Of a DNA stretch of 40,464 bases, positions 26,395 to 34,971 are shown one piece after another. Source of the stretch: an uncultured Bacteroidota bacterium (lineage in GTDB: Bacteria > Bacteroidota > Bacteroidia > UKL13-3); assembly GCA_903850915.1 (NCBI GenBank), contig CAINMV010000026.1, positions 1 through 40,464 of the forward strand, in the 5' to 3' direction. The notes under the pieces are model-generated. The model had not been told where the DNA came from. It worked only from the letters and a program-made list of their open reading frames with translations, and ran no database searches. Every line of letters begins with the position of its first letter. Positions within the stretch are counted from its first letter, which is position 1. A program made the translations under genes and the position numbers.

Positions 26395-26426
26395 AACAAA
26401 GATTCAAGTATAAATAATCGCAAAGA
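26395..26426 (-). promoter_or_regulatory. Conserved upstream block of the first M48 gene, possible promoter
   Basis: About 85-115 bp before the start at 26310, the minus strand reads TCTTTGCGATTATTTATAC and then AATCTTTGTT. TTTG and AATCTTTG are spaced by 16 bp, near the Bacteroidota -33/-7 pattern (TTTG and TAnnTTTG). The block matches that before the paralogue (20836-20866) with small gaps. Confidence 0.45.
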
Positions 26427-26610
26427 CGTGAGCAAATATTAAATTGTCATAAATTTCCGGTTTGTTTAATTGGTCGAATAACGGAAAGACTCTTAGTAAA
26501 ATGGGAAACAGAACAATTCTAAATTAAATAGGAATACTAGGATAGCCAAGAAGTGTAAATTCCTTTTTATTGGCATTTTACGGAGTTTCGCTGTAGAAAA
26601 TGCTAAAATG

Positions 26611-26640
26611 AAAAAAGCCATCAAAAAATGATGACTTTTT
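26611..26640 (-). terminator. Rho-independent terminator of tRNA-Asp
   Basis: A hairpin of about 12 bp (AAAAAGTCATCA and TGATGGCTTTTT on the minus strand, with one G-U pair) directly follows the tRNA gene and ends in a T-run. Confidence 0.8.
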
Positions 26641-26642
26641 AG

Positions 26643-26716
26643 CGGACTGGACGGGACTCGAACCCGCGACCTCCGCCGTGACAGGGCGGCATTCTAACCA
26701 GCTGAACTACCAATCC
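26643..26716 (-). tRNA. tRNA-Asp (anticodon GTC)
   Basis: The 74-nt gene folds as a standard cloverleaf. The acceptor stem pairs GGATTGG with CCAGTCC, discriminator G. The anticodon stem is CCGCC / GGCGG around loop CTGTCAC, giving GTC. The T arm reads GCGGGTTCGAGTCCCGT. CCA is not encoded. It closely matches the typical tRNA-Asp of Bacteroidota. It is followed by a hairpin terminator and sits between two divergent units. Confidence 0.97.
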
Positions 26717-26911
26717 GTTTCTTCTGTTTTCAAAAGAGGTGCAAATATATAGGTTAGCTTCAATTCTAACAAATTTATAGTGAATATTATTGCAAATAAT
26801 TTAATTGGGTATTTTTACATTTAATAAATTATTTTCGCGGGCGCATACTTCAAAGGCATACGAGAAGATACTATAGCGTATTTTTATTAATTTCATTAAA
26901 AGATAACTTTT

Positions 26912-27859
26912 ATGTTCGACTTTGAGAAACCTATTGACGATATACTAGAACAAATTGAGAAGACGAAGCAAATTGCTGAAAAAAGTAAAATCGATTTAAG
27001 TGCTGCTGTGTTAGAATTGGAAGCGAAATTGGCGCAAACTCGCAAGCACGTATTCAGTAACTTAAATGCTTGGCAAAAAGTTCAGCTCTCGCGTCATCCT
27101 GATCGTCCATATACTATTGATTATATTAACGGCATCTGTGATGGTTTCATCGAACTTCATGGCGACCGAACCGTAAAAGATGACAAAGCGATGATTGGTG
27201 GTTTTGCGAGCATTGAAGGTCAAGGTGTAATGATAATTGGTCAGCAAAAAGGACGGAATACCAAATCACGACAATACCGCAATTTTGGCATGGCCAATCC
27301 TGAAGGGTATCGCAAAGCCTTGCGCTTAATGAAATTGGCGGAGAAATTTAATAAACCGGTAATCACATTTATAGATACTCCCGGTGCATCGCCAGGGCTT
27401 GAAGCAGAAGAACGAGGACAAGGAGAAGCTATTGCAAGAAATTTATTTGAGATGTCGGTATTAAAGGTGCCTGTAATATGTATTATTATTGGCGAAGGGG
27501 CCAGTGGCGGCGCCTTAGGAATAGGTATTGGCGACAAAGTGGTGATGTTGGAATTCACTTGGTATTCGGTGATATCACCGGAAAGCTGTTCAAGTATTCT
27601 TTGGCGCAGCTGGGATTTTAAGGAAACTGCTGCCGAAGCTTTGAAGCTCTCGGCTACAGATATGCTCGGAAATGGCTTAATCGACAAGGTAGTTAAGGAA
27701 CCTTTGGGTGGTGCTCACAACAATCCACAAGAAATGTTCGCAATTCTCAAAGCAGAAATATTAACGCTTCTCACAGAAATTAAGACTATGAGTGTCGACG
27801 AAATGGTTTCGAAACGAATCGAGAAATTTGCAGGAATGGGCGTGGTTCAGGAAATTTAA
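26912..27859 (+). CDS. accA: Acetyl-CoA carboxylase carboxyltransferase subunit alpha
   Basis: This 315-residue cytoplasmic protein matches AccA along its whole length. It transfers the carboxyl group from biotin carrier protein to acetyl-CoA to form malonyl-CoA, together with AccD. The start [20 protein letters not shown], then [23 protein letters not shown] and the oxyanion-hole segments [20 protein letters not shown] and [15 protein letters not shown] are diagnostic, and the length equals that of the family. AccD and the biotin enzymes are not in this window. It is a single gene on the plus strand with about 195 bp before it, holding only AT-rich spacer. Confidence 0.98.
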   Translation: MFDFEKPIDDILEQIEKTKQIAEKSKIDLSAAVLELEAKLAQTRKHVFSNLNAWQKVQLSRHPDRPYTIDYINGICDGFIELHGDRTVKDDKAMIGGFASIEGQGVMIIGQQKGRNTKSRQYRNFGMANPEGYRKALRLMKLAEKFNKPVITFIDTPGASPGLEAEERGQGEAIARNLFEMSVLKVPVICIIIGEGASGGALGIGIGDKVVMLEFTWYSVISPESCSSILWRSWDFKETAAEALKLSATDMLGNGLIDKVVKEPLGGAHNNPQEMFAILKAEILTLLTEIKTMSVDEMVSKRIEKFAGMGVVQEI

Positions 27860-27939
27860 AGTCTCACAGCACAAACCATCTAAAAAATACTTCTATTATT
27901 AAATATTATTATCAAGGTTAATACGGCATTGCTGCATTA

Positions 27940-28542
27940 TTACTTAATATATTCAAGTAATCCTTTAGGTCCAAGATTAAAAAGCAAGTCGATGCTACTA
28001 AGGTTCCCAATGAAACCTTTTTTTGTTTGAAATACTTGATAATATTCCTTTTTAACTTCATGGTTATTGCTAGTGAATGTCTCTCTGCTATCTATCATAT
28101 CTTTCGGTGTTCTGAAATATTCGTTGGTCATCGAAAATTGCAACGGTAGTTTCAAGAAACTATGGATCATTTCCAATGCTGCAAGGTTAAAATCAACTAA
28201 AAAGTGGTATTTTTTATCAAATAATGTATTGAATTCTGCTTCAAAATACTCATAGTAAGAAGAAGATTGATATGCAGACTGAATAGTACGTTTATGTTGC
28301 AACTGCCAATTGTCTGCATAGGCTATACGCACGTCACGCATTCTGCTTCTCCCCTCTTTACTCTGGCTATGATCGATAGGTACCACTAATTTATGCATGC
28401 CATCGGCGGTGTATATTTCACAACGATTGCGATAAGTTTGACGTTGAAAATGTTCTTCCATTTCAAACTTAATTTCATCGGCATTTAAAAGGGCCTTAAG
28501 GTAGTTTATCTGAGGCAAATAATGAATACTGAACAGGTGCAT
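27940..28542 (-). CDS. WbqC-family protein
   Basis: This 200-residue protein matches the WbqC-like family, common in Bacteroidota and in O-antigen gene clusters. Recognisable parts are FSIHYLPQINYLKALLNADE near the N terminus, EEHFQRQTYRNRCEIYTADG, the conserved segment LVVPIDHSQ near 70 and the motif NWQLQHKRTIQSAYQSSSYYEYFEAEF near 90-118. The biochemical role is not established. It is transcribed divergently from the acyltransferase at 28611, with 68 bp between them that probably holds both promoters. Its stop lies 80 bp from the accA stop and faces it. Confidence 0.88.
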   Translation of the reverse strand: MHLFSIHYLPQINYLKALLNADEIKFEMEEHFQRQTYRNRCEIYTADGMHKLVVPIDHSQSKEGRSRMRDVRIAYADNWQLQHKRTIQSAYQSSSYYEYFEAEFNTLFDKKYHFLVDFNLAALEMIHSFLKLPLQFSMTNEYFRTPKDMIDSRETFTSNNHEVKKEYYQVFQTKKGFIGNLSSIDLLFNLGPKGLLEYIK

Positions 28543-28610
28543 TAAAATTTATCTATTTTTGAAGCAAAAGTAATACTGATTTTCGGCTTCTCCTTATCTC
28601 TTTTAGCAGC

Positions 28611-29477
28611 ATGCAACGAATTCTCACCTATCTTGTAAAAGCAATATCGTATTTGCCTTTTGGTGTACTTTATACCATTAGTACTTTTCTGTATTTTGTT
28701 GTTTATCGGCTTTTAGGATATCGAAAAGAAGTGGTAGAACGCAATTTAACACTTAGTTTTCCGGAAAAGAGTAAAGAAGAGATAAATCAAATTATGGATC
28801 GGTTTTACCGCAACCTTTGTGATGTGTTGGTGGAATCGATAAAAATGATTTCGATGTCGGAAAACGAACTAAGAACTCATGCCACTAGTCCGGAGCACTG
28901 CCTTTTAGATAGATTAAACGCGGAAGGTCGAACCTGCTTCTATTTTGCTGGGCATCTAGGTAATTGGGAATGGAGTCCTAATGTGGCAGGTTTGGCTTCG
29001 CAAGTGAAACTTTGGGGTGTATATACCAAAATCACCAATAAAGCATTTAATAAACTTATTACAAAATATCGCAGCCGTTTTGGTTGTGAGATGATTTTAA
29101 TGGAGCATGTCGCTCGCAGGGTATTAACCGACAAGGATGTGAAAAACATCTGTTTTATAGCCGATCAAACACCATCAAACCCAGAGGCTAATATATGGGT
29201 GGATTTTATGAATCAGCAAACCTTGGCATTTAGTGCTTCGGCGAAGTTGGCTAAAAAAATTAATGCTGTAATTATTTATGCAAGTATCATCCGAAAAAGC
29301 AGAGGCTATTATGAATATAAATTTGAAGTGCTTTTTGAAAATCCGCAATTATACAGCGAACAAGAAATAATGCAAGCTTTCTTTTCTCGATTAGAAAAGG
29401 ACATCCGTAAACATCCAGAATTATGGCTATGGAGCCATAAACGTTGGAAGCATAAACCGAAAGAAACATTACATTAA
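28611..29477 (+). CDS. Lysophospholipid/lipid A acyltransferase (LpxL/HtrB type)
   Basis: This 288-residue inner-membrane protein has an N-terminal hydrophobic anchor (about 8-35) and the HX4E/D-type catalytic motif HLGNWE (115-120), followed by the family patterns LILMEHVARRVL-type and DQTPSNPEANIWVDFMNQQ. In LpxL-like enzymes these transfer an acyl chain from acyl-ACP to a lipid A precursor. In Bacteroidota a related group acylates other lipids, so the exact acceptor is not certain. It ends HKRWKHKPKE, a typical C terminus (WxHxRWK). It faces the kinase at 29498 and is divergent from WbqC. Confidence 0.92.
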   Translation: MQRILTYLVKAISYLPFGVLYTISTFLYFVVYRLLGYRKEVVERNLTLSFPEKSKEEINQIMDRFYRNLCDVLVESIKMISMSENELRTHATSPEHCLLDRLNAEGRTCFYFAGHLGNWEWSPNVAGLASQVKLWGVYTKITNKAFNKLITKYRSRFGCEMILMEHVARRVLTDKDVKNICFIADQTPSNPEANIWVDFMNQQTLAFSASAKLAKKINAVIIYASIIRKSRGYYEYKFEVLFENPQLYSEQEIMQAFFSRLEKDIRKHPELWLWSHKRWKHKPKETLH

Positions 29478-29497
29478 ACGATTCCGAAAAAAACAAT

Positions 29498-30133
29498 TTA
29501 CAAGGCAATACGTGTAACGCCAACAGGATATTCTTGCTGCAACAATCGAAAAATAATCTCAAAGTTATTGGCATCATTAACGTAATCAAATTTATGGGCA
29601 TCCAATAAGAGAATTCGTTGATTGACTTGATTTTTAAACATGTTGAGATATCCATTCTGGATATTTTCGAGATACGCAGCATCAATATTAACCTCGTAAT
29701 CTCTATTTCTACGCGTTATATTACGAAGCAGCTGATTTACATCTCGAAAAATATACACCAAAAGGTCGGGTGCTGGACAGTTAAGTTGTATAATTTGAAA
29801 AAGTTTATTATACAAATTATACTCTTCTGGATCGAGGGTGATACGGGAAAACAACAAGCATTTTTGAATAATATAATCGGCCACAATATGTTTCTCAAAA
29901 AGATTGCCTTGTTGCAATTCACCGGTAAGTTGATGGTACCGAGAAGCCAAGAAACTCATCTCCAAAGGGAAAGAGTAACGGCTTTTATCGGCATAGAATT
30001 TGGGAAGAAAGGGGTTGTCTTCAAACTCTTCGAGCACAGATTTAGCATTTAGCCTTTTCGCCAAAAGCTTAGACAACTCCGTCTTTCCGGCTCCAATACA
30101 GCCTTCTATTGCAATATATTTATAAGGTACCAA
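29498..30133 (-). CDS. Deoxynucleoside kinase
   Basis: This 211-residue cytoplasmic kinase phosphorylates deoxynucleosides (dA/dC/dG-type) for nucleotide salvage. The P-loop is GCIGAGKT (11-18) in IAIEGCIGAGKTELSK. The DNK pattern EEFEDNPFLPKFYADKSRYS, then FPLEMSFLASRYHQL, follows, with a HIVADY segment and the RNITRRNRDYE lid region. Specificity is not readable. The start overlaps the folK stop by 14 bp on the same strand, a recurrent arrangement in Bacteroidota, and suggests cotranscription. Confidence 0.93.
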   Translation of the reverse strand: MVPYKYIAIEGCIGAGKTELSKLLAKRLNAKSVLEEFEDNPFLPKFYADKSRYSFPLEMSFLASRYHQLTGELQQGNLFEKHIVADYIIQKCLLFSRITLDPEEYNLYNKLFQIIQLNCPAPDLLVYIFRDVNQLLRNITRRNRDYEVNIDAAYLENIQNGYLNMFKNQVNQRILLLDAHKFDYVNDANNFEIIFRLLQQEYPVGVTRIAL

Positions 30134-30611
30134 TGGAGGTGCAAGCTAAGGTATCCGAACAATCATTGCAAAGCTCAAGCAATGTTTTTTTATACACAGG
30201 GTGTACAAAACCAGGTAGTATTTCAGCCAAAGGCGTTAAAGTGAATCGTCGCGCCGCAATATGTGGATGTGGAATTACCAAATCAGGTAAATTTACAATA
30301 GTATCGCCATAAAACAAGATATCTATATCAATTATTCGAGGTGAATATTGCATCACTGTACGTGTTCGACCCAGTTTTTTTTCAATTTCCAAAGCGTATT
30401 CTAACAACTGTTCTGCCTTCATTAAAGTTTCTATTACAATACAAATATTAAAAAATGAAGCTTGATCGGTATTCCCCCAGGCGGCTGTTTCATATAAAGA
30501 CGACTGCAGAATAACAGGACTAATTGATATATTTAGAGCTTGAATAGCTTGTTTTAGATTGCCGTGCCTATCGCCCATGTTAGAGCCTAAAAGTAATACT
30601 AGTTTTGCCAT
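30120..30611 (-). CDS. folK: 2-amino-4-hydroxy-6-hydroxymethyldihydropteridine pyrophosphokinase
   Basis: This 163-residue enzyme transfers pyrophosphate from ATP to 6-hydroxymethyl-7,8-dihydropterin in folate synthesis. It shows the HPPK motifs: LLLGSNMGDRHGNL at the N terminus, LYETAAWGNTDQASFFN near 42-58, and the signature PRIIDIDILFYGD (about 93-105) followed by PHPHIAARRFTLTPLAEI. The length is normal. It is the first gene of the pair with the deoxynucleoside kinase, whose start it overlaps. The neighbour at 30642 is divergent, with about 30 bp between them. Confidence 0.97.
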   Translation of the reverse strand: MAKLVLLLGSNMGDRHGNLKQAIQALNISISPVILQSSLYETAAWGNTDQASFFNICIVIETLMKAEQLLEYALEIEKKLGRTRTVMQYSPRIIDIDILFYGDTIVNLPDLVIPHPHIAARRFTLTPLAEILPGFVHPVYKKTLLELCNDCSDTLACTSIGTL

Positions 30612-30641
30612 GATTATTTGTTACTTTTGTTTTTTTCAAAA

Positions 30642-31217
30642 ATGAATATCCAAACCATACTAGTTGTTGCCGGAGTAATTTATTATATTTATTCGAGTGT
30701 CAAAGGTACGGATGCACCACAGAATAAAAAAACAAAACAGCATCCAACACCAACGCAACACAACCCTTTGGATGAAATTCTGGAGAAAATGTTGGAGCAG
30801 CAAAATAAACCTTTAGAAAAGACAATTCTGACCACTAAGTCAGAACCTTACTCAAAAACTTCAGAACGTAATGCCCCTCCTAAAAAACTATTTCAGCCAA
30901 AAGCAAAAAATACTGAAGCACAAAAGCAGGGGTTACCTTTTGAAAAACGAAGAAGCAGCGATGTGCGAGAAATGCCCTCAAGGAAACAAATTGAGCGGGT
31001 GGTTAAAAGAGAGAAAAAAGCCGCAGAACAACCAATTATAAAAGTTAGAGATTACGATACTGAAATTGTAGATCATGAGCTACCACATCCGGTGCATCAT
31101 CTTTCAGACAATTCTAAAATTAAATTTAGTTTTAAAGAAGCGGAATCGGAAACCTTTGAATTTGATGCCCGACAAGCTATAATTTCACAGATTATTTTAG
31201 AAAGAAAAGAATATTAA
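30642..31217 (+). CDS. Small membrane-anchored protein of unknown function
   Basis: The ATG at 30642 gives 191 residues, starting with a short hydrophobic segment (MNIQTILVVAGVIYYIYSS) that anchors it in the inner membrane with a charged tail inside the cell. An upstream TTG frame at 30618 is less likely. The rest is low-complexity, rich in Lys, Glu, Gln and Pro, and likely disordered. The end shows a more regular segment, EFDARQAIISQIILERKEY, like those seen in Bacteroidota membrane-anchored proteins of unknown function. It lies 48 bp before the heme-binding protein on the same strand. Confidence 0.75.
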   Translation: MNIQTILVVAGVIYYIYSSVKGTDAPQNKKTKQHPTPTQHNPLDEILEKMLEQQNKPLEKTILTTKSEPYSKTSERNAPPKKLFQPKAKNTEAQKQGLPFEKRRSSDVREMPSRKQIERVVKREKKAAEQPIIKVRDYDTEIVDHELPHPVHHLSDNSKIKFSFKEAESETFEFDARQAIISQIILERKEY

Positions 31218-31265
31218 AGTCAATTTACACTCGGAATTCTAATGAATTAAACAATCCAAATTATC

Positions 31266-31781
31266 ATGAAAATAAAAAAAGTATGGTTTAGAAACGTTGG
31301 TATTTTTCTGCTTTTTGTTTTACTTTGCATTCAGTTTATTCATCCTACAAAAAACAGTTCCGATGATAAAAAAGCGGATATATCCGCAACACTGCCGGTT
31401 CCGGAGTCGATACAACAAATTTTAAAAACATCTTGCTACGATTGCCATAGCAACTACACAGACTATCCCTGGTATTCTAAAATCCAACCTGTAGATTGGT
31501 GGTTAAATGACCACATAAATGAGGGAAAAAGAGAATTAAATTTCTCTACATTTAGTGCCTATCGCTTGTTCCGTCAATACCATAAATTAGAGAGCATTAT
31601 TGAAGAACTAAAGGATGATGAAATGCCATTGTCCTCATATTTGATAATTCATGGTAATGCAAAATTAAGTGCTTCACAAAAAACAGAACTCACATCTTGG
31701 GCTGAATCACTTTGTGATACTTTAAAATCAAGATATCCTGCAGATAGTTTAGTAAATCCCAAAAAGAGAGGAAAGCGTTAG
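31266..31781 (+). CDS. Heme-binding domain (Haem_bd) protein
   Basis: This 171-residue protein has an N-terminal membrane anchor or signal (about 8-25). It carries a single c-type heme motif CYDCH at 57-61 in the context KTSCYDCHSNYTDYPWYSKI, which is diagnostic of the Haem_bd family. The following PVDWWLNDHINEGKRELNF and the DDEMPLSSYLIIH segment also match. It should sit in the periplasm. The function is probably electron transfer or heme sensing. No cytochrome maturation genes are in the window. It converges on the PAP2 phosphatase, with 33 bp between the stops. Confidence 0.92.
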   Translation: MKIKKVWFRNVGIFLLFVLLCIQFIHPTKNSSDDKKADISATLPVPESIQQILKTSCYDCHSNYTDYPWYSKIQPVDWWLNDHINEGKRELNFSTFSAYRLFRQYHKLESIIEELKDDEMPLSSYLIIHGNAKLSASQKTELTSWAESLCDTLKSRYPADSLVNPKKRGKR

Positions 31782-31814
31782 AACGAACGCAACATCAATT
31801 CACAGGCAATTATA

Positions 31815-32459
31815 TTATTTCCTAGGATGGCGATTAATTAAAGGTTTATTGAATTTACTTTCATCATGGAAAATTCTGTTGGAAAAAACCCCAGAGAAAA
31901 CTCCTATAGTGCTTCCAAAAACAACGTCCTCAACAAAATGCTGGCCCAAATACACCCTTGAGTAAGCAACTAATATTGCAATAAAAAGAAGTAACAAATC
32001 ATATTTCCGTATATTCAGAAAACCTACCAAAACGGTTGCCAACGCAAACGCCGATACTGTATGCCCTGAAGGAAAACTATGCATTTTTAAGGAAGCGGAA
32101 ATAGATAAATGGTGAATTTGAAATTTGTCACCAAAGTAGGCTAAAGGCCTTAGATGTTCTTCAAATACAAAATGCTTTAATCCTTGCGCTAATATTGACG
32201 AAATGAGCAATGTTAACAGCAACATAAACGTAAGTCGACGCGAATAAAAAAGCGATAGAACCAACACAATTATATAGGTTATGGTGTTTCCTAACTCCGT
32301 TATTAAATAAAAAAAGTAATCAAAAAATAAAGAATTGTTCGCATTTGCTACAAAAAAAAGCCTTTCCTTCGATATTGTAAAACATAATAAAGCAAGTACT
32401 GAAACGATAATACCATATATTGCATAAAAATATTTGCGGGTTACAAAATAATTTACCAC
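31815..32459 (-). CDS. PAP2-family phosphatase
   Basis: This 214-residue membrane protein has about five or six hydrophobic segments. The phosphatase motifs are K95-x8-RP (KHFVFEEHLRP), PSGH at 130-133, and SRVYLGQHFVED (167-178) with the conserved S-R, H and D. These hydrolyse a lipid phosphate such as undecaprenyl-pyrophosphate or phosphatidic acid. It could equally be an LpxE-type lipid A phosphatase, but the acceptor is not decidable. It faces the heme-binding gene and is divergent from the START-like protein, with about 50 bp between them. Confidence 0.92.
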   Translation of the reverse strand: MVNYFVTRKYFYAIYGIIVSVLALLCFTISKERLFFVANANNSLFFDYFFYLITELGNTITYIIVLVLSLFYSRRLTFMLLLTLLISSILAQGLKHFVFEEHLRPLAYFGDKFQIHHLSISASLKMHSFPSGHTVSAFALATVLVGFLNIRKYDLLLLFIAILVAYSRVYLGQHFVEDVVFGSTIGVFSGVFSNRIFHDESKFNKPLINRHPRK

Positions 32460-32510
32460 TTTGCAGAAAATAAAAATTAGAATTCAAAGATAAATCATAA
32501 AAATTACACT

Positions 32511-32900
32511 ATGGCCGAAGCGAAAAGAGAAAGTTATAAAATTGAAATAAGTATTCACGCATCCCCTTCCCTATTATATAGTTATATATCTACTCCCGAA
32601 GGATTGTCGGAATGGTTTGCTGAGATGGTAAACCCACTTATAAACCAACGCTTCGAGTTCACTTGGGATGGATCAAAGCAAATTGCCAATGTTTTAAAAT
32701 TAGTTCCGAATAAAATGGTCAAATTTCAATGGGTAAAAGGTCCACCCGATGAGTTTTTTGAAATCGAAATCATAAAAGACGAGATGACCAATGATGTTGC
32801 CTTGGTAATTACAGACTTTTCTGATAGTAATGAGAAGGAAGAAAATATTATGGTTTGGGAGAGCCAAGTGCATGTTCTGCGTGAAAAAATAGGCGCTTAA
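32511..32900 (+). CDS. START-like/SRPBCC domain protein
   Basis: This 129-residue cytoplasmic protein matches the START-like proteins that are conserved in Bacteroidota. The helix-grip fold pattern includes IEISIHASPSLLYSYISTPE, GLSEWFAEMV and the FEFTWDGSKQ segment, followed by NKMVKFQWV. The fold normally has a ligand-binding cavity, with unknown ligand. Length is normal. The stop overlaps the stop of the converging unknown gene at 32897 by 4 bp. Confidence 0.87.
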   Translation: MAEAKRESYKIEISIHASPSLLYSYISTPEGLSEWFAEMVNPLINQRFEFTWDGSKQIANVLKLVPNKMVKFQWVKGPPDEFFEIEIIKDEMTNDVALVITDFSDSNEKEENIMVWESQVHVLREKIGA

Positions 32901-33469
32901 ACAAGCATGTTGTTAAGTGTCTTTATGGCAGACTCCAAGACTTCTATTTCATTTAAAACACTTAAATCGAATTTTATTGCAACTTTAAATGATCGAGAAG
33001 CATCAAAATATTCTTGCTTTAGAAACTGACTCCTCATATAGTGATTAGTATTATCTAAATCATGATGCCATAGACTGTCGATTTTACTTACAAAAAAACT
33101 CTCGGATTGAAGCAAAGGCATCTTTTCACGTAGTTTATTTTTTAATCTATTAAAGTTATTTACCCCTACAAGTAGATTCACACTTACATAATTGCCCCAC
33201 CAAACAATTACCCTAATTGAGCATATTTCTGCTTCTGAGGACAATTGGGGAAGATCAAGAACAAAATAAGGGAATCCAAGTAAATTTTCTCCTTTCGTAA
33301 TTTTCCCCTCTTTAACACCTTGTATAAAGGTTAGAACATTATTTTTGATTACGTTGTGTTGCAGCGTAGTCAATATCGACATGGTTTTCTCCGATGATTT
33401 GACTTTTAAAGCAAACCAGGATTTGTCTTGAATAAGGCGAAGTTCATCTGTGTTAAAATATGTTTGCAT
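32897..33469 (-). CDS. Conserved-looking protein of unknown function
   Basis: I do not recognise this 190-residue protein. It has no signal peptide and no long membrane segment. The centre (about 70-110; LLGFPYFVLDLPQLS, IRVIVWWGNYVSVNLLVGV) is strand-rich, while the ends are helical and polar. It looks cytoplasmic. It converges on the START-like gene with a 4-bp overlap and is divergent from the LptF/LptG gene by 52 bp. Confidence 0.65.
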   Translation of the reverse strand: MQTYFNTDELRLIQDKSWFALKVKSSEKTMSILTTLQHNVIKNNVLTFIQGVKEGKITKGENLLGFPYFVLDLPQLSSEAEICSIRVIVWWGNYVSVNLLVGVNNFNRLKNKLREKMPLLQSESFFVSKIDSLWHHDLDNTNHYMRSQFLKQEYFDASRSFKVAIKFDLSVLNEIEVLESAIKTLNNMLV

Positions 33470-33521
33470 GGCTTAGCAAATATAACTTTCATAGCGTAAT
33501 ATTAGTAAATTCGCACACAGA

Positions 33522-34967
33522 ATGAAAAGGCTGCATCTTTTTATAATTAAATCATTTATAGGCCCCTTTATCGTGACATTTTTTGTTGCGCTTTTCGTTT
33601 TGGTGATGCAGTTTCTATTTATGTACATCGACGATATGGTTGGGAAAGGCTTGAGTTATCTGACCATTGCCAAACTTATGATGTATATGTCGGTTACGCT
33701 TATACCAATGGCATTGCCGCTGGCAGTTTTATTGTCAAGTATAATGACTTTTGGCAACCTAGGCGAGAACTTTGAGTTGGTAGCGGCAAAAAGTGCCGGA
33801 ATATCCTTAATACGAATTATGGGGCCATTAATCGTATTGATGGTTTTTCTATGTGGAATTGCTTTCCTCATTTCAAATTACTTAATGCCTAGCGCTCATA
33901 TAAAGGCTAGCACCTTATTGATGGATGTGCGCAGTGCGAAGCCCACCTTTGAACTTAAAGACAACACCTTTAACACCAGCCTACCAGAAGTAGTAATTCG
34001 CATTAGTGGCAAGGAGAAAAAAGGGAATAAAGTTAACGATATATTGATTTACGACCATCGCGATAACCGAGGTAATACAAAGGTAATCACCGCATCGTCC
34101 GGCGAATTTTATTTTACCGAAGACAAAAACTATGTTAAATTTGATCTTTATGATGGCGTAAGTTATGAACAGCTCGACCAAAGAAACTCAAGTTATCCGA
34201 TGAGTGTGATGGAATTTCACAAACAACAAATTGTATTTGATGTAAGCCAGTTTAAATTTGAAAGAAGTGATGAATCAATTTACAAAGGACATTCTGAAAT
34301 GTTACGAGTTGACGAATTACAATATTATATTGACTCAATGCAAATTCAACTTAAAAACAAGTACACCACCAATCTTTCTTATTTGCAACCCTATTTCCAT
34401 TTAAATGATAGTGTATTTTTAAAATTCAAGCCACAAATGCCGACATATCAGCAATCGAATTATATTGATAAAATTGATTCTGCCTTTAAATCGACAATTA
34501 TAGCGAGGGCACTTGATAACGCTCGTGTGGTAAAACAATCTGTAAATTACAGCATGGATGATAGTGAAAATTACATTAAAATACTAAACAAATATAAAAT
34601 TGAATGGCATCGGAAATTCACATTGTCCTTTGCAATTATGGTTCTGTTTTTTGTTGGCGCGCCATTTGGTGCTATTGTTAAGCGTGGAGGATTGGGTATG
34701 CCAATGGTAATTTCAATTCTTTTATTTATCACATATCATATTATCTCAATAACAGGAGAAAAAATTATTAAAGATAATGACACCAATGTATTTGGAGGTA
34801 TGTGGTTGGCATCTTTTACACTGTTGCCGGTAGGAATTTACCTTACTTATAAAGCCACTCGCGATGCTCAAATTATGAACAAAGAAATATACATCCATGC
34901 TTTCAAGAAAATCATTTCAATAATTAAGAAAAAAGCTGAAAACATAGACAAAGATTCTATCGAGTAA
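33522..34967 (+). CDS. LptF/LptG-family permease
   Basis: This 481-residue inner-membrane protein matches the YjgP/YjgQ family, which with LptB moves lipopolysaccharide from the inner membrane. It has an N-terminal helix set (SFIGPFIVTFFVALFVLVMQ, MSVTLIPMALPLAVLLSSIM), the conserved GNLGENFELVAAKSAGIS region, a large periplasmic domain (about 130-350) and C-terminal helices including FVGAPFGAIVKRGGLGMPMV. Bacteroidota often carry fused or single proteins of this type; which of LptF or LptG it represents is not clear. Two glycosyltransferases follow (4 bp and then 6 bp gap), so it leads a probable envelope-polysaccharide unit. Confidence 0.93.
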   Translation: MKRLHLFIIKSFIGPFIVTFFVALFVLVMQFLFMYIDDMVGKGLSYLTIAKLMMYMSVTLIPMALPLAVLLSSIMTFGNLGENFELVAAKSAGISLIRIMGPLIVLMVFLCGIAFLISNYLMPSAHIKASTLLMDVRSAKPTFELKDNTFNTSLPEVVIRISGKEKKGNKVNDILIYDHRDNRGNTKVITASSGEFYFTEDKNYVKFDLYDGVSYEQLDQRNSSYPMSVMEFHKQQIVFDVSQFKFERSDESIYKGHSEMLRVDELQYYIDSMQIQLKNKYTTNLSYLQPYFHLNDSVFLKFKPQMPTYQQSNYIDKIDSAFKSTIIARALDNARVVKQSVNYSMDDSENYIKILNKYKIEWHRKFTLSFAIMVLFFVGAPFGAIVKRGGLGMPMVISILLFITYHIISITGEKIIKDNDTNVFGGMWLASFTLLPVGIYLTYKATRDAQIMNKEIYIHAFKKIISIIKKKAENIDKDSIE

Positions 34968-34971
34968 AAAA

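Larger units (their letters stand above)
26311..26640. other. Intergenic region upstream of the M48 locus
   Basis: This stretch of about 330 bp holds no gene that I can support. It contains the conserved promoter-like block at 26395-26426 and the tRNA terminator at 26611-26640. The rest is AT-rich and featureless on inspection. Confidence 0.5.
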
